DNA of 64,000 nt from Monosiga brevicollis MX1 (Eukaryota > Opisthokonta > Choanoflagellata > Craspedida > Salpingoecidae). The stretch is taken from the NCBI RefSeq assembly GCF_000002865.3, contig NW_001865060.1, positions 589,290-653,289 on the forward strand. The letters run 5' to 3'. Below are positions 48,997-62,600 of this stretch, in pieces; position 1 is the first letter of the stretch, and every line of letters starts with the position of its first letter. Below the pieces are notes generated by a model. It did not search any database. It saw only the letters and a program-made list of their open reading frames with translations, and was not told where the DNA came from. The translations under genes were made by a program, and so were the position numbers.

Positions 48997-51616
48997 TTAA
49001 CCAGCCAACATCTGGCCCTTCTTCTGGACCACGTTGGCAACCTTGTTGATGGCAAGAACCATGGCAGCGATGCGCAGGGACGTGCTCGTGCCAGAGCGCT
49101 CTGTCAGCTTCTGCTGCTGCTCAATGATCTGCGCGGTGGCAAAGCAAGGATGGATGACATCGTCAGTTTACAGAATTGAGACAGACCAAAAAGCTAACCT
49201 CCCGCAAGCCAACGTATGCAAACCCGCACCTGGTGGAAGCTGTTGATCATGGTGTCCTCCAGACCGGAGTGCGCCAAATCGCGCTCCGAAGCACCACGCA
49301 CAATCGAGTCGCATTCGTCGTCGGTGAGCTCCATGCCCATGCGCTGCAGGGCTGACACAATGGCCCGGCCACGCTGCTCGTCGAAGCGGCGGTTGAGGCG
49401 ACCAAAGCGCACGTTGGACAGGTTCTTCAGCCTAAACCATGATTGAACGTAAGCTAACACACGATGGACCCCTGGCCTTTTAAAGCGATGTACGTCGGCC
49501 CGCCTTGTACTCTGGTGTTCAGACACGTACCACTCAAAGTAGGACACGACGACACCGCCGGCGTTCAGGAACATGTCAGGAACCACGACAATACCGCGCT
49601 GGTGCAGGATACGGTCGGCACTGGGGGTGGTGGGGCCGTTGGCAGCTTCACCAACAATCCTGGCGTTGATCTATCATCACGTGCACAAAAGAGGCAGCCG
49701 GACAATTCAGTCGAGCGTGAGGAAACTCGGGAACAAAGGCAAACAGCCAATTCGCACAATGTCTTGATTAGCGATCGACTTGTGCTTGATTACTAACCTT
49801 ACGAGCGTTGTCCTTGTGGATCTGCTGTTCAAGGGCCGCGGGGATGAGGATATCGCACTCAAGCTCGAGCACAGCGCGAGCATCACCGGTCACCGTTTCG
49901 GCGGCAGGGAAGCCCAAGATGGAGCCGTTGGCATCAAAGTACTCCTTGAGCTTGGGGATGTCAATGCCGTTCTCATTGTACACGTAGCCATCACGCTCAC
50001 CAATGGCCAAGACCTTGCTCTTGCCGCGTTGCTGGAAGTACAGGGCCGTGTGGTAGCCGACTGAACATAGCCAAAGCAGATGTAGACATGGTCAGAAAGA
50101 CGCGTTGGAGGAGCGGGCAAGCATCGCGACATTGGAGGAGCGGGCAAGCATCGCGTACGCACCGTTACCAAAGCCCTGGACAACAATGGTCTTGTCCTCG
50201 AGGCCAGGGGCCATGTTGAGCGATTCCATAATGGGTGTATGACGGCAAAGCTCACGGATACCGAAATAGACGCCAAGACCTGTGTGGCATCAACCAGCGC
50301 GAATCAAGGTGAGAAAGGAAAACAAATGTGGGGGAAGCGCATGGCAGCAACTGCCTCGTCAGGGCATGACAGCAACTGCCTCGTCAGGAGAGGGCAGGAA
50401 GTCGGCTTCTGTACCTGTGGCCTCAGTGCGGCCTTGGATGCCACCCATTTCCAATGGCTTGCCGGTGACGGCGCCTTGACCGCTGACATCTTCGGGCTTG
50501 AAGTTGCGGCTAGTACGTGGGTAGAAAAACAAAACAACACAGAAGGCATGAGTCAAACGTGGGCTTGAAACAAGCAACACGAATAGATGAAACGAAGGAG
50601 AACCAACGCACTAGGTATCAATGATCCAAGCCATCTCACGAGGGCCGGTGCCCATATCAGGGGCGGGGACGTCAATGCCGGGACCGATAAAGTTGCGCTT
50701 GACGAGCTCCATTGTGTAGCTACGAGTGATCTTCTCGAGCTGGTCGACGGTCCACTCACGGGGATTGATGACGATGCCACCCTTGCCGCCGCCAAAGGGC
50801 ACATCGACAACGGCACACTTCCACGTCATGAGCGAGGCCAGGGCGCGGACCTCATCCTCGTTGACAAACTCAGAGTAGCGGATACCACCCTTCCTACACA
50901 TACCAAGCAAATAAATGCAAGTGCCAAATGAGAGGGGTCATGATGAAAAGTCACATCGAGCACAAAGATAGGAAGGCGAAGCGGCAGCGCCGAGGGTTTA
51001 AAAAGGCCGGGCAGTACGCACGTAGGAACGCGGTGATGGGAGTGCTGGGCACGATAGGCCTGGATGTTGTAGAGCTTGTCGGGATTGTCCGTGTCCTCCA
51101 CGGCAAACCTGTTTTAAGAGGGAAAAAAAAAAGGTGATTTAGAGGATGAAGCAAGGATGACGCAACCACGTGAGCATTGCAAAATGGCAGACATGACCGA
51201 AAAGACAAAAGGGGGGGTTAAAAGGTCATTGGCAGCGGGGGGCGCACTTCATGGAGAGGACGGTATCAACCTCCTTGAGCTCCTCCAAAAGACCTTCACT
51301 ATGCTCAGTGAGAGCCGCTGCCTAACCGAAGCGCATGTGACAAAGCGAGTGTGAGGGTGGGCTGCCGTTGTCAACGCCATGCCATGTTGGTCCTTTCGCC
51401 GGACTTGGCAACGCAGAGGAGGAGCAGTTTTCAGTCGAGCGCGAGCAAGAGGGCAAAGAGCGTAAAAGAAGTTCTCACCTCATCAAAGTAGAGGCCGACC
51501 GACTCGTTGAAGGTGGGCTCACCGGCCACAAGGGAGTAGTGGCGAAGGAGGGTGGCAGCAGGCTGGGTGGCCTGCACAGCAGGACGGGCCCGCAGGGCAA
51601 GGCGCGCCAACATCAT
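48997..51616 (-). CDS. GLUD: mitochondrial glutamate dehydrogenase, animal type with short antenna
   Basis: Oxidative deamination of glutamate to 2-oxoglutarate with NAD(P). Ten exons (51616-51479, 51321-51248, 51108-51022, 50893-50612, 50509-50415, 50279-50163, 50060-49798, 49670-49531, 49431-49230, 49128-48997) give 509 residues. An Arg-rich, acid-free N-terminus ([13 protein letters not shown]) should direct mitochondrial import. Motifs: [12 protein letters not shown] with the catalytic-site Lys, [29 protein letters not shown] (dinucleotide fold), [23 protein letters not shown] and [15 protein letters not shown]. Between FGRL and GASERD lies an antenna-like insertion about 11 residues shorter than the vertebrate one. 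All junctions are in phase. Confidence 0.93.
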
Positions 51617-51872
51617 GTTGTGACGGTCTGTGTGGTGTCAGTTGTGCCTACGTCACCAACACAACCCATGAGAGCCAGAGAGGTACAAGCTCCCCTCCCC
51701 GTTGCCCATCGCCTGAACGGCAGCCCCCCGCCTTTCCGAGACAGAGACAGAGACACAGCGACAGCGACAGCGACTGGTCCATCCCAGTGTATAGGTGAGT
51801 CTTACCACTTGACCAAAGAGAAAATGATGTGTGTGAGTGTGTGTGTTGTGTGTGTGTTGTGTAGTGCTTTGG

Positions 51873-52022
<150 letters not shown>

Positions 52023-52072
52023 NNNNNNNNNNNNNNNNNNNNNNNNNNNNNNNNNNNNNNNNNNNNNNNNNN
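52023..52072. other. assembly gap (50 N)
   Basis: Exactly 50 N directly after the GT tract; ACAC-type repeat resumes on the other side. The gap lies outside the modelled genes. Confidence 0.98.
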
Positions 52073-52648
52073 GACACACACGCCACACACACTCCCTCCA
52101 TAGATATGCACCTGCCCGGCTGACCGAGAACTCGCGTGATGTGGTGGACCTGCCGCGGTGCTCTGGCGCTGGCTGCCACGATGTCAGTCAAGCACACCTT
52201 TCCTCCTAATCCGTGCCACTTGGCCACACTATCATACGTTTACACTTGGTAGCATTCTGTCCGTTTGTTTGTGCAACGGATTGCAGTAGGATTGCGCCAT
52301 CCTCGCGCAAACAGGACATCAAATAGGGCTATCGGGGGTCAATTTGTAGAGGGTAATAATTATTCTCATGCACAATTGTGATGGGAAACGGAAACGGCTC
52401 CGGCGCCCTCCCCTTACCAACAGAGGGATGCACGGCAGCACAAGGAGCGACAGTGAAACATGCTGGCTGTGCAACGCAACCTTGGTCATGGCATGCCGCT
52501 GCCTTCAACGTGAAAGAAAAAAAAAAAAAAAAGGTCAATTTTGGCTAACATGATCATAGGAAGAAGAGGAACACAAGGACATCTCACACCAATAGGGCAT
52601 GTGCATCAAGCATATCCGACAGCTTCAACTCAAAAGGCTTTCAAAGGC

Positions 52649-55628
52649 TTAATCATCATCCTCATCGAGCACGTCAGAGACTCGCTTGCCGTGCCAAAAC
52701 ACGCGGTTCGCAGGCTTGAGCATTCCTCGTCCGGCCGGACAGGAAAAGTATCGCTTTCCATCCACCTACATCAGTCACCAGAACGACCCCGACACACGTG
52801 AGTTGAATGCATGCCCATCACCCACAGGCCGAAGAGGTGTTGTTAGGCCCCCCATCTGGCCATGCAATCCAAACTTAACATTTTGGTATTAGAACAAACA
52901 GCAGGCCCAGCGGTTTGGGCCCGTGGGCTATGAACGTACAGTGCCATCGTGTCCGTTCTCGGCGGCGCGGTCCAAGGCCACGCCAATGTAGTTTCCGTCT
53001 CCCAGATGAGTGGGGCCCATGTAAACAACGTAGCCCATGTCCTTGCCCACCAAGACGCGAGACTGCAACCCAAAGGCATCGTGCATTGGGGAAAAGGCAG
53101 CGCCAGGACTGCTCTTCTGATACGGGCTGCCCTTGAGGCTTGTGGGTCTGAGCGCTTTGGGGGGCGTTTCTTTCTTTCCCTCCTTCCCCGCGCTCTTGTA
53201 AAGCTTGCTACGGAAGCGAGCCTGCACGTCATCGGGCGATGGCTGCGCCGACTTGGCCCCGTCCGAGTAGACAGACGTCGCTTCGGCATCCCGCTGCAAA
53301 GCAAAGTCGGCACCCACACAAAGGCATTGAGTTTCAAGGCCAAAAGCCCCCACAAGATGCCGTTGCGACCCCCGCCTCCTCCCTCTTCCCTCTCCTTGCT
53401 GAAGAAAGACAATATGGCCCAAGCAACCCGGAAGAAGCAGCCCACCTGTTGCTTGGAACTGTAGTGGTCATAATTTTCCGAGAAGCCCTTGTCCACACGA
53501 GTGGTCTGTCCCACATTGAGTGTGGGGGCTGTAAACGGCGTGGCCTTGCGTCGGCTCATGCGACTGTGCAACCAACGCCCACGACACAGAAAGGCCAGGC
53601 GTGTAAGCTAGTGACTGCACTTGGCACAGACAAACAAACACGCTTCCTTTCCAGTGCATCGCCTTCGTTGGCACTCGAGGTCCTTACATGGCTGCCAGCT
53701 GCCGCGCAGTAGGCGTCACTTTTACATCCGAGTCGTTTACTTGCGGGGAGGCCACGCGGCTGCCCAGCTTGCTCAAACGATTTCGCCGCACAAAACAGCC
53801 TGTAATGCGCACCGCAGGTCAACCAATTTGTCTTGTACAATCTCGAGGTGAATCCGATCAATGAGTCCTGCCCACTGACCATGCATGGGCTTGGTGCGAA
53901 AGTATGTCACCAGACCAACAGTGCCGTTGTTTCGGCCCTGGGGATCGTCGAGTTGGATGCCATACCTATACACCAGAGACCTCACAAGTGAGCGAGCGAC
54001 TTGTTAACGAGTCGAGGCATTTTGGATAAAGTCAGTCCCCATAGTTCCTCGTAGGTAGCTTACCACATGCCGGGCTTGAACTTGGTCTGGCCCTTAAATC
54101 GGACAATGCCAGGCCCCTTATCTCGGACCATAACGCGATCGCCCACCTGAGCAAGAAGCAAATCCATAATCATGAGTTGGGAAGAAAGATGCAAGATAAG
54201 AAGGTCGGCCGTCACCAAAACCTCGCTGCCACGTGGGCTGACACCGGCAGTCCGCCCCCGCCTTGGCCTTCAATCGCCCCTTGAAACAAACCTCAATCTC
54301 TCCATCATCAAGGTTGGGATTGCTCACGGAACTCGAGTCGGAAAAGGCATCTTGCATGTTAATGGGCATAAGGCTATCTGGCAAAATGGATGCAAAACGA
54401 AAACGTGTGGTCAGTCAGTCTCCAATCTCGCACAGCCAATTGCTCGGTCAGTCAAGCGCCGCTGACATGATCCACTGCTCGACGCAAGGGTCCACCCCAA
54501 CCCCTTGAACCCCATAACCTGTCTGCGAGTGACCTGTCGACGCATTCAAAGTTTTAACGTACTACGGAGGCGGCGCAAGGCGTCGTTGGCGTGGCCTGAC
54601 GTGGGCGAGGGCTGCATGGCGGGTTGTTGAACGGCTTTGCGTGGTGGTGCATCGTGAACAACGGCACGGCCTTCGTCGGCCTCGAGCAAGCGAATCATCT
54701 CCTCCAAAGTGGGAGGGTCATCAAACTCGCTCGGACGTGACAACATGCTACGCGCCAGGTCAATCGGCCGTTGCTGAGCCCCATCACGTATGGCCGAGTT
54801 GGCGCGTGCTTGCAACAAATGCTAGATCCATTCAGACCGCGTGGGGAAACCGAGGAAAAGAGCCAAACGGTTAAAAAGGGGGGGAGGGAGGGGGAGAGAG
54901 AGAAAACAAAAAAAGAGGAGCGTCATGGCCAGGCGTCGATTCAAACCTTGAGACACTCCAGATTGTTGCCAAGAACAGCCAGGTGAAGAGCTGTACCTCT
55001 TTGCATGCCAGTACAGATGGCGTCCACCTCCGCCTGAGCGCCAACAGCAGATGGAAAGGTTACAAAAGCAAACAGGTTTTGGTCAGATCGGTGAGCGGCA
55101 TGGAATTGAAGGGTTACACAATGCAGGACATGAGAAACGACCATCGGGGGCCCGGGCTGTTTGGGAATGCAAGGGTCCACGTGAAGCACACGAACGCACG
55201 TTGCCAGAGACAGAGCGGCTTCGTAGCAGGACATCCATGGTGTGTGGGGCGCCAAAGTACGCAGCATAATGCAGCGGTGTCATGCCCAAATGCTGGCATC
55301 GCAGATTGACGTCGGCCCCCTCTCGGATGAGGCGGGCCAAGCATTCAGCGGCTTGCTCATCGTCCCCGACGCCAGGTGCCGCGCTTTGTACGACAAGATG
55401 GATGGAAGCACACCCCGACACAGGATCAATGGCGTTGACATCAACGCCGGCTCGATGGAGCTCACTGAGCCAGACATCGCGTTGCGCCAGCGTCGTCGAA
55501 TCCCAACTTCGCTGCAGAGCAAAAATATCAGCGCTGGTAGGATCGTCATGCACGCGAATAGCTGCCAGCAAGCTCTGTGGCACATCTGCCAGCCAGCCAG
55601 GCGGCTGGGCCAGCAGCGGATCCTCCAT
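52649..55628 (-). CDS. ankyrin-repeat / double CAP-Gly linker protein (CLIP3/CLIP4-like)
   Basis: Microtubule- or membrane-associated linker. Exons: 55628-55200, 55033-54947, 54821-54566, 54377-54292, 54146-54064, 53965-53880, 53799-53741, a probable 11-nt exon 53698-53688, 53563-53446, 53293-52940, 52765-52649; 561 residues. Ankyrin repeats come first (GMTPLHYAAYFGAPHTMDVLL, GTALHLAVLGNNLECLK, LLQARANSAIRD), then CAP-Gly 1 (GDRVMVRDKGPGIVRFKG, FKPGMWYGIQLD, NNGTVGLVTYF) and, after a basic Ser/Lys-rich linker, CAP-Gly 2 (SRVLVGKDMGYVVYMG, DGNYIGVALD, HDGTVDGKRYFSC). The C-terminus is acidic (LDEDDD). The GKNDG tubulin-tail-binding motif is altered in both domains (GRNNG and NGHDG). Domain order matches animal CLIP3/CLIP4. 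Confidence 0.88.
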
Positions 55629-56541
55629 GACCCGCCTTTTTGCTTTCCTCTTCACATCAAAGTTGCAAATGGGCAAAAGTCAAATCATAAATGGCTCTCT
55701 CTCTCTCTCTCTCTCTCAAATGATGGATGAAGTTTGGTCTGGACTGGACTTGATAAACCCAAGATGTAGCGGTTAGGAGTTTGGATTAGTTATGAGAAGA
55801 TCGTTGTACAGGAAGTGCAGCAAAGGAACACAAAGATAACGTGAGAGGCAGCAGTATCTAGACTGGTGGTTGGCCCCTTTGGTCCAGCTACAAAGACTGC
55901 ACTCCCACAGAGGTCGCATGGCCAGGCCCAAGTCGAGCGTTCACCAAACTACACGCAAAAAAAAATACCCCCAGAAAAGAGAAGAGGAGAAAAGAAACAC
56001 AAGCAACAGCAAGAGGCACGATCGCCCACAGTTGCATCCAGCAGGAAACAAATATGGGGCGTGCACGCTCGGAACTTGGACGTCGTTACGCCAAAGTCAT
56101 CAGCCCTGAAATCTGAAGGCATGCGGACAGGTTTTGCATGGCCCAAATTATGCCTGCACCATTGCGTCGCACCCTGAAACAGGAATTGCTGAGCCCAAAA
56201 CGAGAGACGAGTGGCATGGAATCCTCATGACAAAAACAAAATTGCCTGGTTCATGGACAAAGCGCAAACAAACAAAACATTGAAAGGACAGAGATACTGA
56301 CTGATACACCGGGGACACGGCTCTGCAATCCCCACGGCACACATGTCATTTGCACCCGCTCAAGGAGCGGATACGACGGGAAAGGACAAAAAGGTGGAAC
56401 ACAATCTTTGAGGGCCCACTTGCCCTCGTACTCTCAAGAGATGAATGCAGCCAGGGTGAAACTCTTCAGTCGGACAAGCTAAGTAGGTCGGGTCGTCACA
56501 GCCCAGCAGCACACACACAAAAAAGCTCTGACACGAGGAGA
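55629..56541. other. intergenic region
   Basis: 5' flank of the CAP-Gly gene and 3' flank of PP1 (both minus). A 26-bp CT run lies at 55691-55716. The ORFs at 55866-56177 and 56350-56600 show no domain. Confidence 0.5.
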
Positions 56542-57875
<1,334 letters not shown>

Positions 57876-58660
57876 GATTTGACGGTGAGCTGGATAGCAA
57901 CAGGGACGGCGACGATGACGACGAAAAGCTAAGATTGACCCAACAGAAAAAAAAGGGGGAAATGAGATGATACGAGGCGCGATCCGACGAGGAAATAAGA
58001 GGCGCTGTGGAAGACAGGCAAGCAAGTTGGAAGGGGCAGGCCTGAACCACCTGGGAACAAACAACACGAAAATAATGTGAAAAAATAAAATAAAATAAAA
58101 AACCAGAAAAATGGCAGCGGAGGATGCGAAGATGGTGAAGTCGGAAGAAAAGCGGAACACAACAACAGCGACGATGGCCGCTCAGACACGCCTGGACATA
58201 CACCGGTGCCTCTCAATCAGTACCAGCGGGTTCAAGTCAATCAATGTGATGACTGGCAGTCCAAAAAGGGAACAAGCACCGAAATTGGGAACAAACCCAA
58301 ATGCTATTGTGTCTGATTGTGCGCCTCGCCTCGGGGTGTGTGATGGGCTGGTTTGGCAGCCGCTTTGGGGGCAAAGAAGGGTTGAGGTGCCTTAAAACTA
58401 GTATGTGCTGATGGCAGTCTGCACTCCATATACACAGGCACACCTTTGCAGCTGTGTACGAAATGCAAACCGAGTCGAGAACAGCCGTCCTCAATGACCA
58501 AAGCCAAGGGCACCCGCGGCAGAAACGGCAGCGGGTTCCGATCTCTTACCGAGTGACCCTGCGCGGGAAATACAAAAGACCAAAGTGTGCGTGTGTGTGT
58601 GTGTGTAACTTGACAACACAACAAAACAAAAGAAGTGCAGTGGGTAGCTCGAGCCTCTGA

Positions 58661-58679
58661 CCCCTCTCTCTCTCTCTGA

Positions 58680-58733
<54 letters not shown>
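58661..58733. repeat. (CT)n microsatellite
   Basis: About 73 bp of CT repeats with one interruption at 58678-58682. Confidence 0.95.
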
Positions 58734-58735
<2 letters not shown>

Positions 58736-59274
58736 CCAACGTGGTAAGGCAAATAATGCTCAAGTTGGGGGCAAGGGGGGGCAAGCTTGGGACCTGACCA
58801 ACTGGCTCATGGATCACTTGTATTGGGTGCAGATGAAAAATAGGGTCATTTTGATTGTCAAAAATTTGCTCAATTTGAACCCGATGATCTTCTCCTCAAT
58901 ATCACATTCCTCTCGGGAAATAAAGATCAGATTTTCGATTGTCAGATCTTTTATTGTTATGATCTCGCCTTCTCTCTTCTCTCTTTCTCTTTTCTCTCTT
59001 AATTTGTCAATCTCGCGCGGAAAGTAAAAAGTCCGGCGACCTGATTGCCTGCCTGGCTGGTGGTTTGCCTGTGATCCGGGTTCAAGTCGCCGATCGGCAG
59101 CTGGGCCGTCAGTGAGGTGCGTGAGCGATGAGTACAGCGTGCCGTTGGGATCAACTCAAAAATCGGGCCTGCTCGCCTGTTCTCACTGAACTGCCACAAA
59201 CTTTTGCTTGCAGATCCAGATCAGTGCTGGCTTTTTAGCAAGATTTACCAAGCGCGCCGACGCCGACGGCAGCC

Positions 59275-59332
59275 TCACTGCCACTGCCACTGCCACTGCC
59301 ACTGCCACTGCCACTGCCACTGCCACTGCCAC
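59275..59332. repeat. (CCACTG)n hexanucleotide repeat
   Basis: Nine near-perfect copies of CCACTG, about 320 bp upstream of the PTP start; one frame reads Thr-Ala repeats. Confidence 0.93.
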
Positions 59333-59655
59333 GACTACCTGTTGTGCCCTAATACTCCTTTTGCCTGGCTGGATGTCCTCGGTGCTGGCTTGGGCTCAGC
59401 GACGCGCATCGCTGCACTCGCCCATGGCCAACGGACCGACTGGTGTGGCACATGTGCGGATCCTGGCCAGCTCAACCCACCTCCTCGTAGCATAGAAACA
59501 TGTCGGCCAACTGGCGGTTTTTTCCAGGCGCATAGCCAACTTGATCCTTTGTCAGCCAGCCCTGCCCCCCAAGCACACGGCAGCTCGCGCATGGACCACG
59601 ACGCCCGTAGCGGCATCACCCTTACGCTCGGAACTTGTCCGTCAATCAAGCAGAG

Positions 59656-62600
59656 ATGGCCTCTCGTACGTCCCGCCCCGCCCGCGCGGCCCAGTGCTGG
59701 TCCTGTACTTTTGTATCTTTCTCCCCACATTGGTCTTCCTTCCCTCATCCTGTCGCAATGATACGACAAATGACTGCCCTTTCCCTTTCCCCGAATTACA
59801 GGCTCCAGCTCAGCACGCGCCTCGACCGGTAAGGGTCTTCCCCGTGCCCCGCGCACAACCGGTTCTCGTCGCTTGCCACCTCGACCTGGTCAGTAAAACT
59901 GTTGCACCCCCCAAGCGCGAGCAACCCTTGCTCCGTAGAGCCCTCTGGTGGTAAAATCACCCCTGCATACAAGACGGCTGGTTTTGAACATCATATCCCA
60001 TCCCTGCCCATCTCAACTTGCAGGCGCCTCAGCCACCAATAGCACGCCTGTCCCGCCAACCGCGAACAAGAATGGCCCCTCTTCCGTCGACCAGGTAGAC
60101 CCTGTCACCTGATGCTCGGTTTTGCAAGGATACAATACAAAGCGCCAGGCGTGGACTCAAGGTTATGCACCTCCGCATTGCAGAAGCTGCAGCTGGCAAA
60201 GGCACGCCGTGAGGCGGCCGAAAAGTCTCGAATTGAGGAGCGTGAAAAGGCCGCTCAAGCCCTTCAGGTATCCCACAGCCCGCGCGCCTCTGTCACCTCC
60301 CGCCCAACGCTACCTTTGCTCGCTCGTACCGCAAAACCCTGTCATTGTTGTAACTTGGCTGCCGCACCTGTGCCGCCACTCCGCCCCGCCACTTAGACCA
60401 AGACTGAAAAGGCTCAAATTCGTCGCGAGGCGTCCGCTGCCGATCGCAGCGCCCGCACTGCTCGCCCTCTTACCAGCCCGCCCGCCCCGGCCGTGGCTCA
60501 ACCTAGCCCATCCGAGTTAACGGCCTCACCTGACCCTGATCCGTCCACCCCTCAAGGCCCGACCTCCGTTTCAAGTGACGTTCCGCTCCACACGCGCCGC
60601 CAGCGTACCATCAGCTCGAATTCGGACCGCCTGTCCCGCACCGCATCTGGTGGTAGCGACGACAGTAGCCTTCCTTCGGTCCGTACGCTGACTGCACTGC
60701 ATTACTCCTCCCCCTCTGCTCCCTCTCGCTTGGCTCACTGTACGAACTTGCTTCGCCCAGGCACGCTCCAAGCGCAATTCCCTTGCACTCTACGGCAATC
60801 TCGAGCTGGGCGAGCCTGCTGCAGCCTCGTCTCCCCTGGTACGCCTTTTGTTGTCCTCGTCACACCTCGTACCTGCGCCAAGCACATGTGCCCATCCCGT
60901 GCTTCTTGACCCAGGGCTCATCCCCTACCCGTTTCTTGCTGACTTTTAGAAACGCACGCAGAGTGTGGCCGACGACACTGCCAGTGTCAGTGCAACGGCC
61001 TCCCTTTCCCAACAACAGGACAGTGTGATGTCAGAGGCCAAGTCACAGGCACAGCGCTCTTTTCGCCGCTCCTTACGACGAAAGGAATCGGATGCCCTGC
61101 TCCGCGAGCTCGTACCTGATGCCTTTGACGATGACAGCGACGAAGAGAACGGGTCCCGGCGCCCCTCAAATCAACAACCCACTAGCATTGCCGAAGTGTC
61201 AACAAGCAATGAGAGTGAGTCGGACGAGGAAAATGTTGCCAAGCAGAACCAAGATGTGCCCCGACAGGCTGGCTCAGGTTCAAGCACGCCCGTATCGACT
61301 CCCGACGCTCTGTCAGTGGCCAGCAGCAGCGATGATGACAACGAAACTGATGCAGACGGCCACAACTTTTTGGCACCCCCAGACCTGGAGACTGGAGACA
61401 ATTCTTGCTTTGGCTCGTCTACATCCCTGGCATCTACTGACCCTGTGTCTTCCCACCCGGCATGGGCCAACGTTGAAGTCGAGATTGATCGTCAAAAGGG
61501 CCCCATGGGCTTTACCGTGCGCTCCGATGACACCCTCTTGGCCAATCACCGCAACGTCGTTGGTATGTCTCATTGTACACTCGGTCCCTTTCACCCCGCC
61601 CCCTCACAAAGACCATCCGCAAACCCTTGCAAGTCACGCTTTCTCATCTTGTTTTCCCCGTGCTCTGCTTTTTCTCTTTGAACTCAATTTTACTCATTTG
61701 TGGTGGTGTTTGTGGGAAGGCACTGTCAAGTCGGGTTCCATGGCAGAGAGCGCCGGACTTCAACGCCAGGACGTCCTTGTTAGCATCAATGGCAATGACG
61801 TCACCAACACAAGCAAAGAAACTGTTCGGCGCCTTCTTCAAGCCTCTGACCAAATTGTTTGCCTTGTGGTCAAGCGCAAGGACGCGCCCGCCGACGCAAA
61901 CAGCCTCGCAAGGGAAGAGCAAGTGCGAACGGCTTCGCTACCAAATCAGCAAGCTCCTATCTTGGTGCAACACAGACCGCCTGCTCCCAAGGCCGAAAGC
62001 ACGCCTGTGCCTGTGCCCGAGTCTGAACCCAACTCTGTGTTTGTGCCCGAGTCTGAGCACGTCCCTGTGCCCCAGTCTGGTCTAAAGCCAGACTTGCACG
62101 ACAATGATTCTCGTGATGTGGCGGCTGGAGGCTTTAGCCCCATTCCCGAGGATGTCGAGGCAGCACTCGAGGCCGCCATGGATGATGCGCCCGCAAGTAA
62201 ATCCTCCTCGAACCAGACCACGAACTCACTTGCAGATGCAATGTCAGCCTTCCTGACCTCCGATGAAACTGAGCCGCCCCTCAAGAGCCCCGCCAGCTCG
62301 GTAAAACTGGAGACAGTTAATCTGGATGACGCATTTGAGGAGCCTGAGACACTGAGTACCACTCCGCTGAGCTCGACCACAGCCCACAAGCCCGCCATTG
62401 CAGCCACTGTGACGCCCGTCATTGTTGAGCACGAGATCTCCTCCTCGGCAAACGAGAGCCTACATGACGACGCATCTGACCCTGGTGCAGAGGCGTCATC
62501 GATCGCACAATCCGATGGCAGTTTGCACTCTCGACTTTTGCAAGCTGAGGCGGCTGCTCTGGCTGCGGGCCGGCCGCGCCGGCGTTCCATCTCCGCCTCT

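Larger units (their letters stand above)
57876..59655. other. long divergent intergenic region, PP1/PTP
   Basis: 1.8 kb with two microsatellites (next entries) and no exon I can support. The area just downstream of 57876 is A/T-rich on plus (AAAATAAAAT near 58080), which may be the PP1 5' flank. An unrecognised upstream exon of the PTP gene could lie at 59340-59600, but there is no clear start and donor. Confidence 0.45.

Noticed and set aside
58237-58494. Minus-strand ORF between PP1 and PTP
   Set aside because: No recognisable feature and no neighbouring exon; the composition resembles the surrounding non-coding DNA.
59204-59761. ORF with His-Cys repeats as an upstream PTP exon
   Set aside because: It spans the CCACTG hexamer repeat; no start and donor pair connects it in phase to the exon at 59802.
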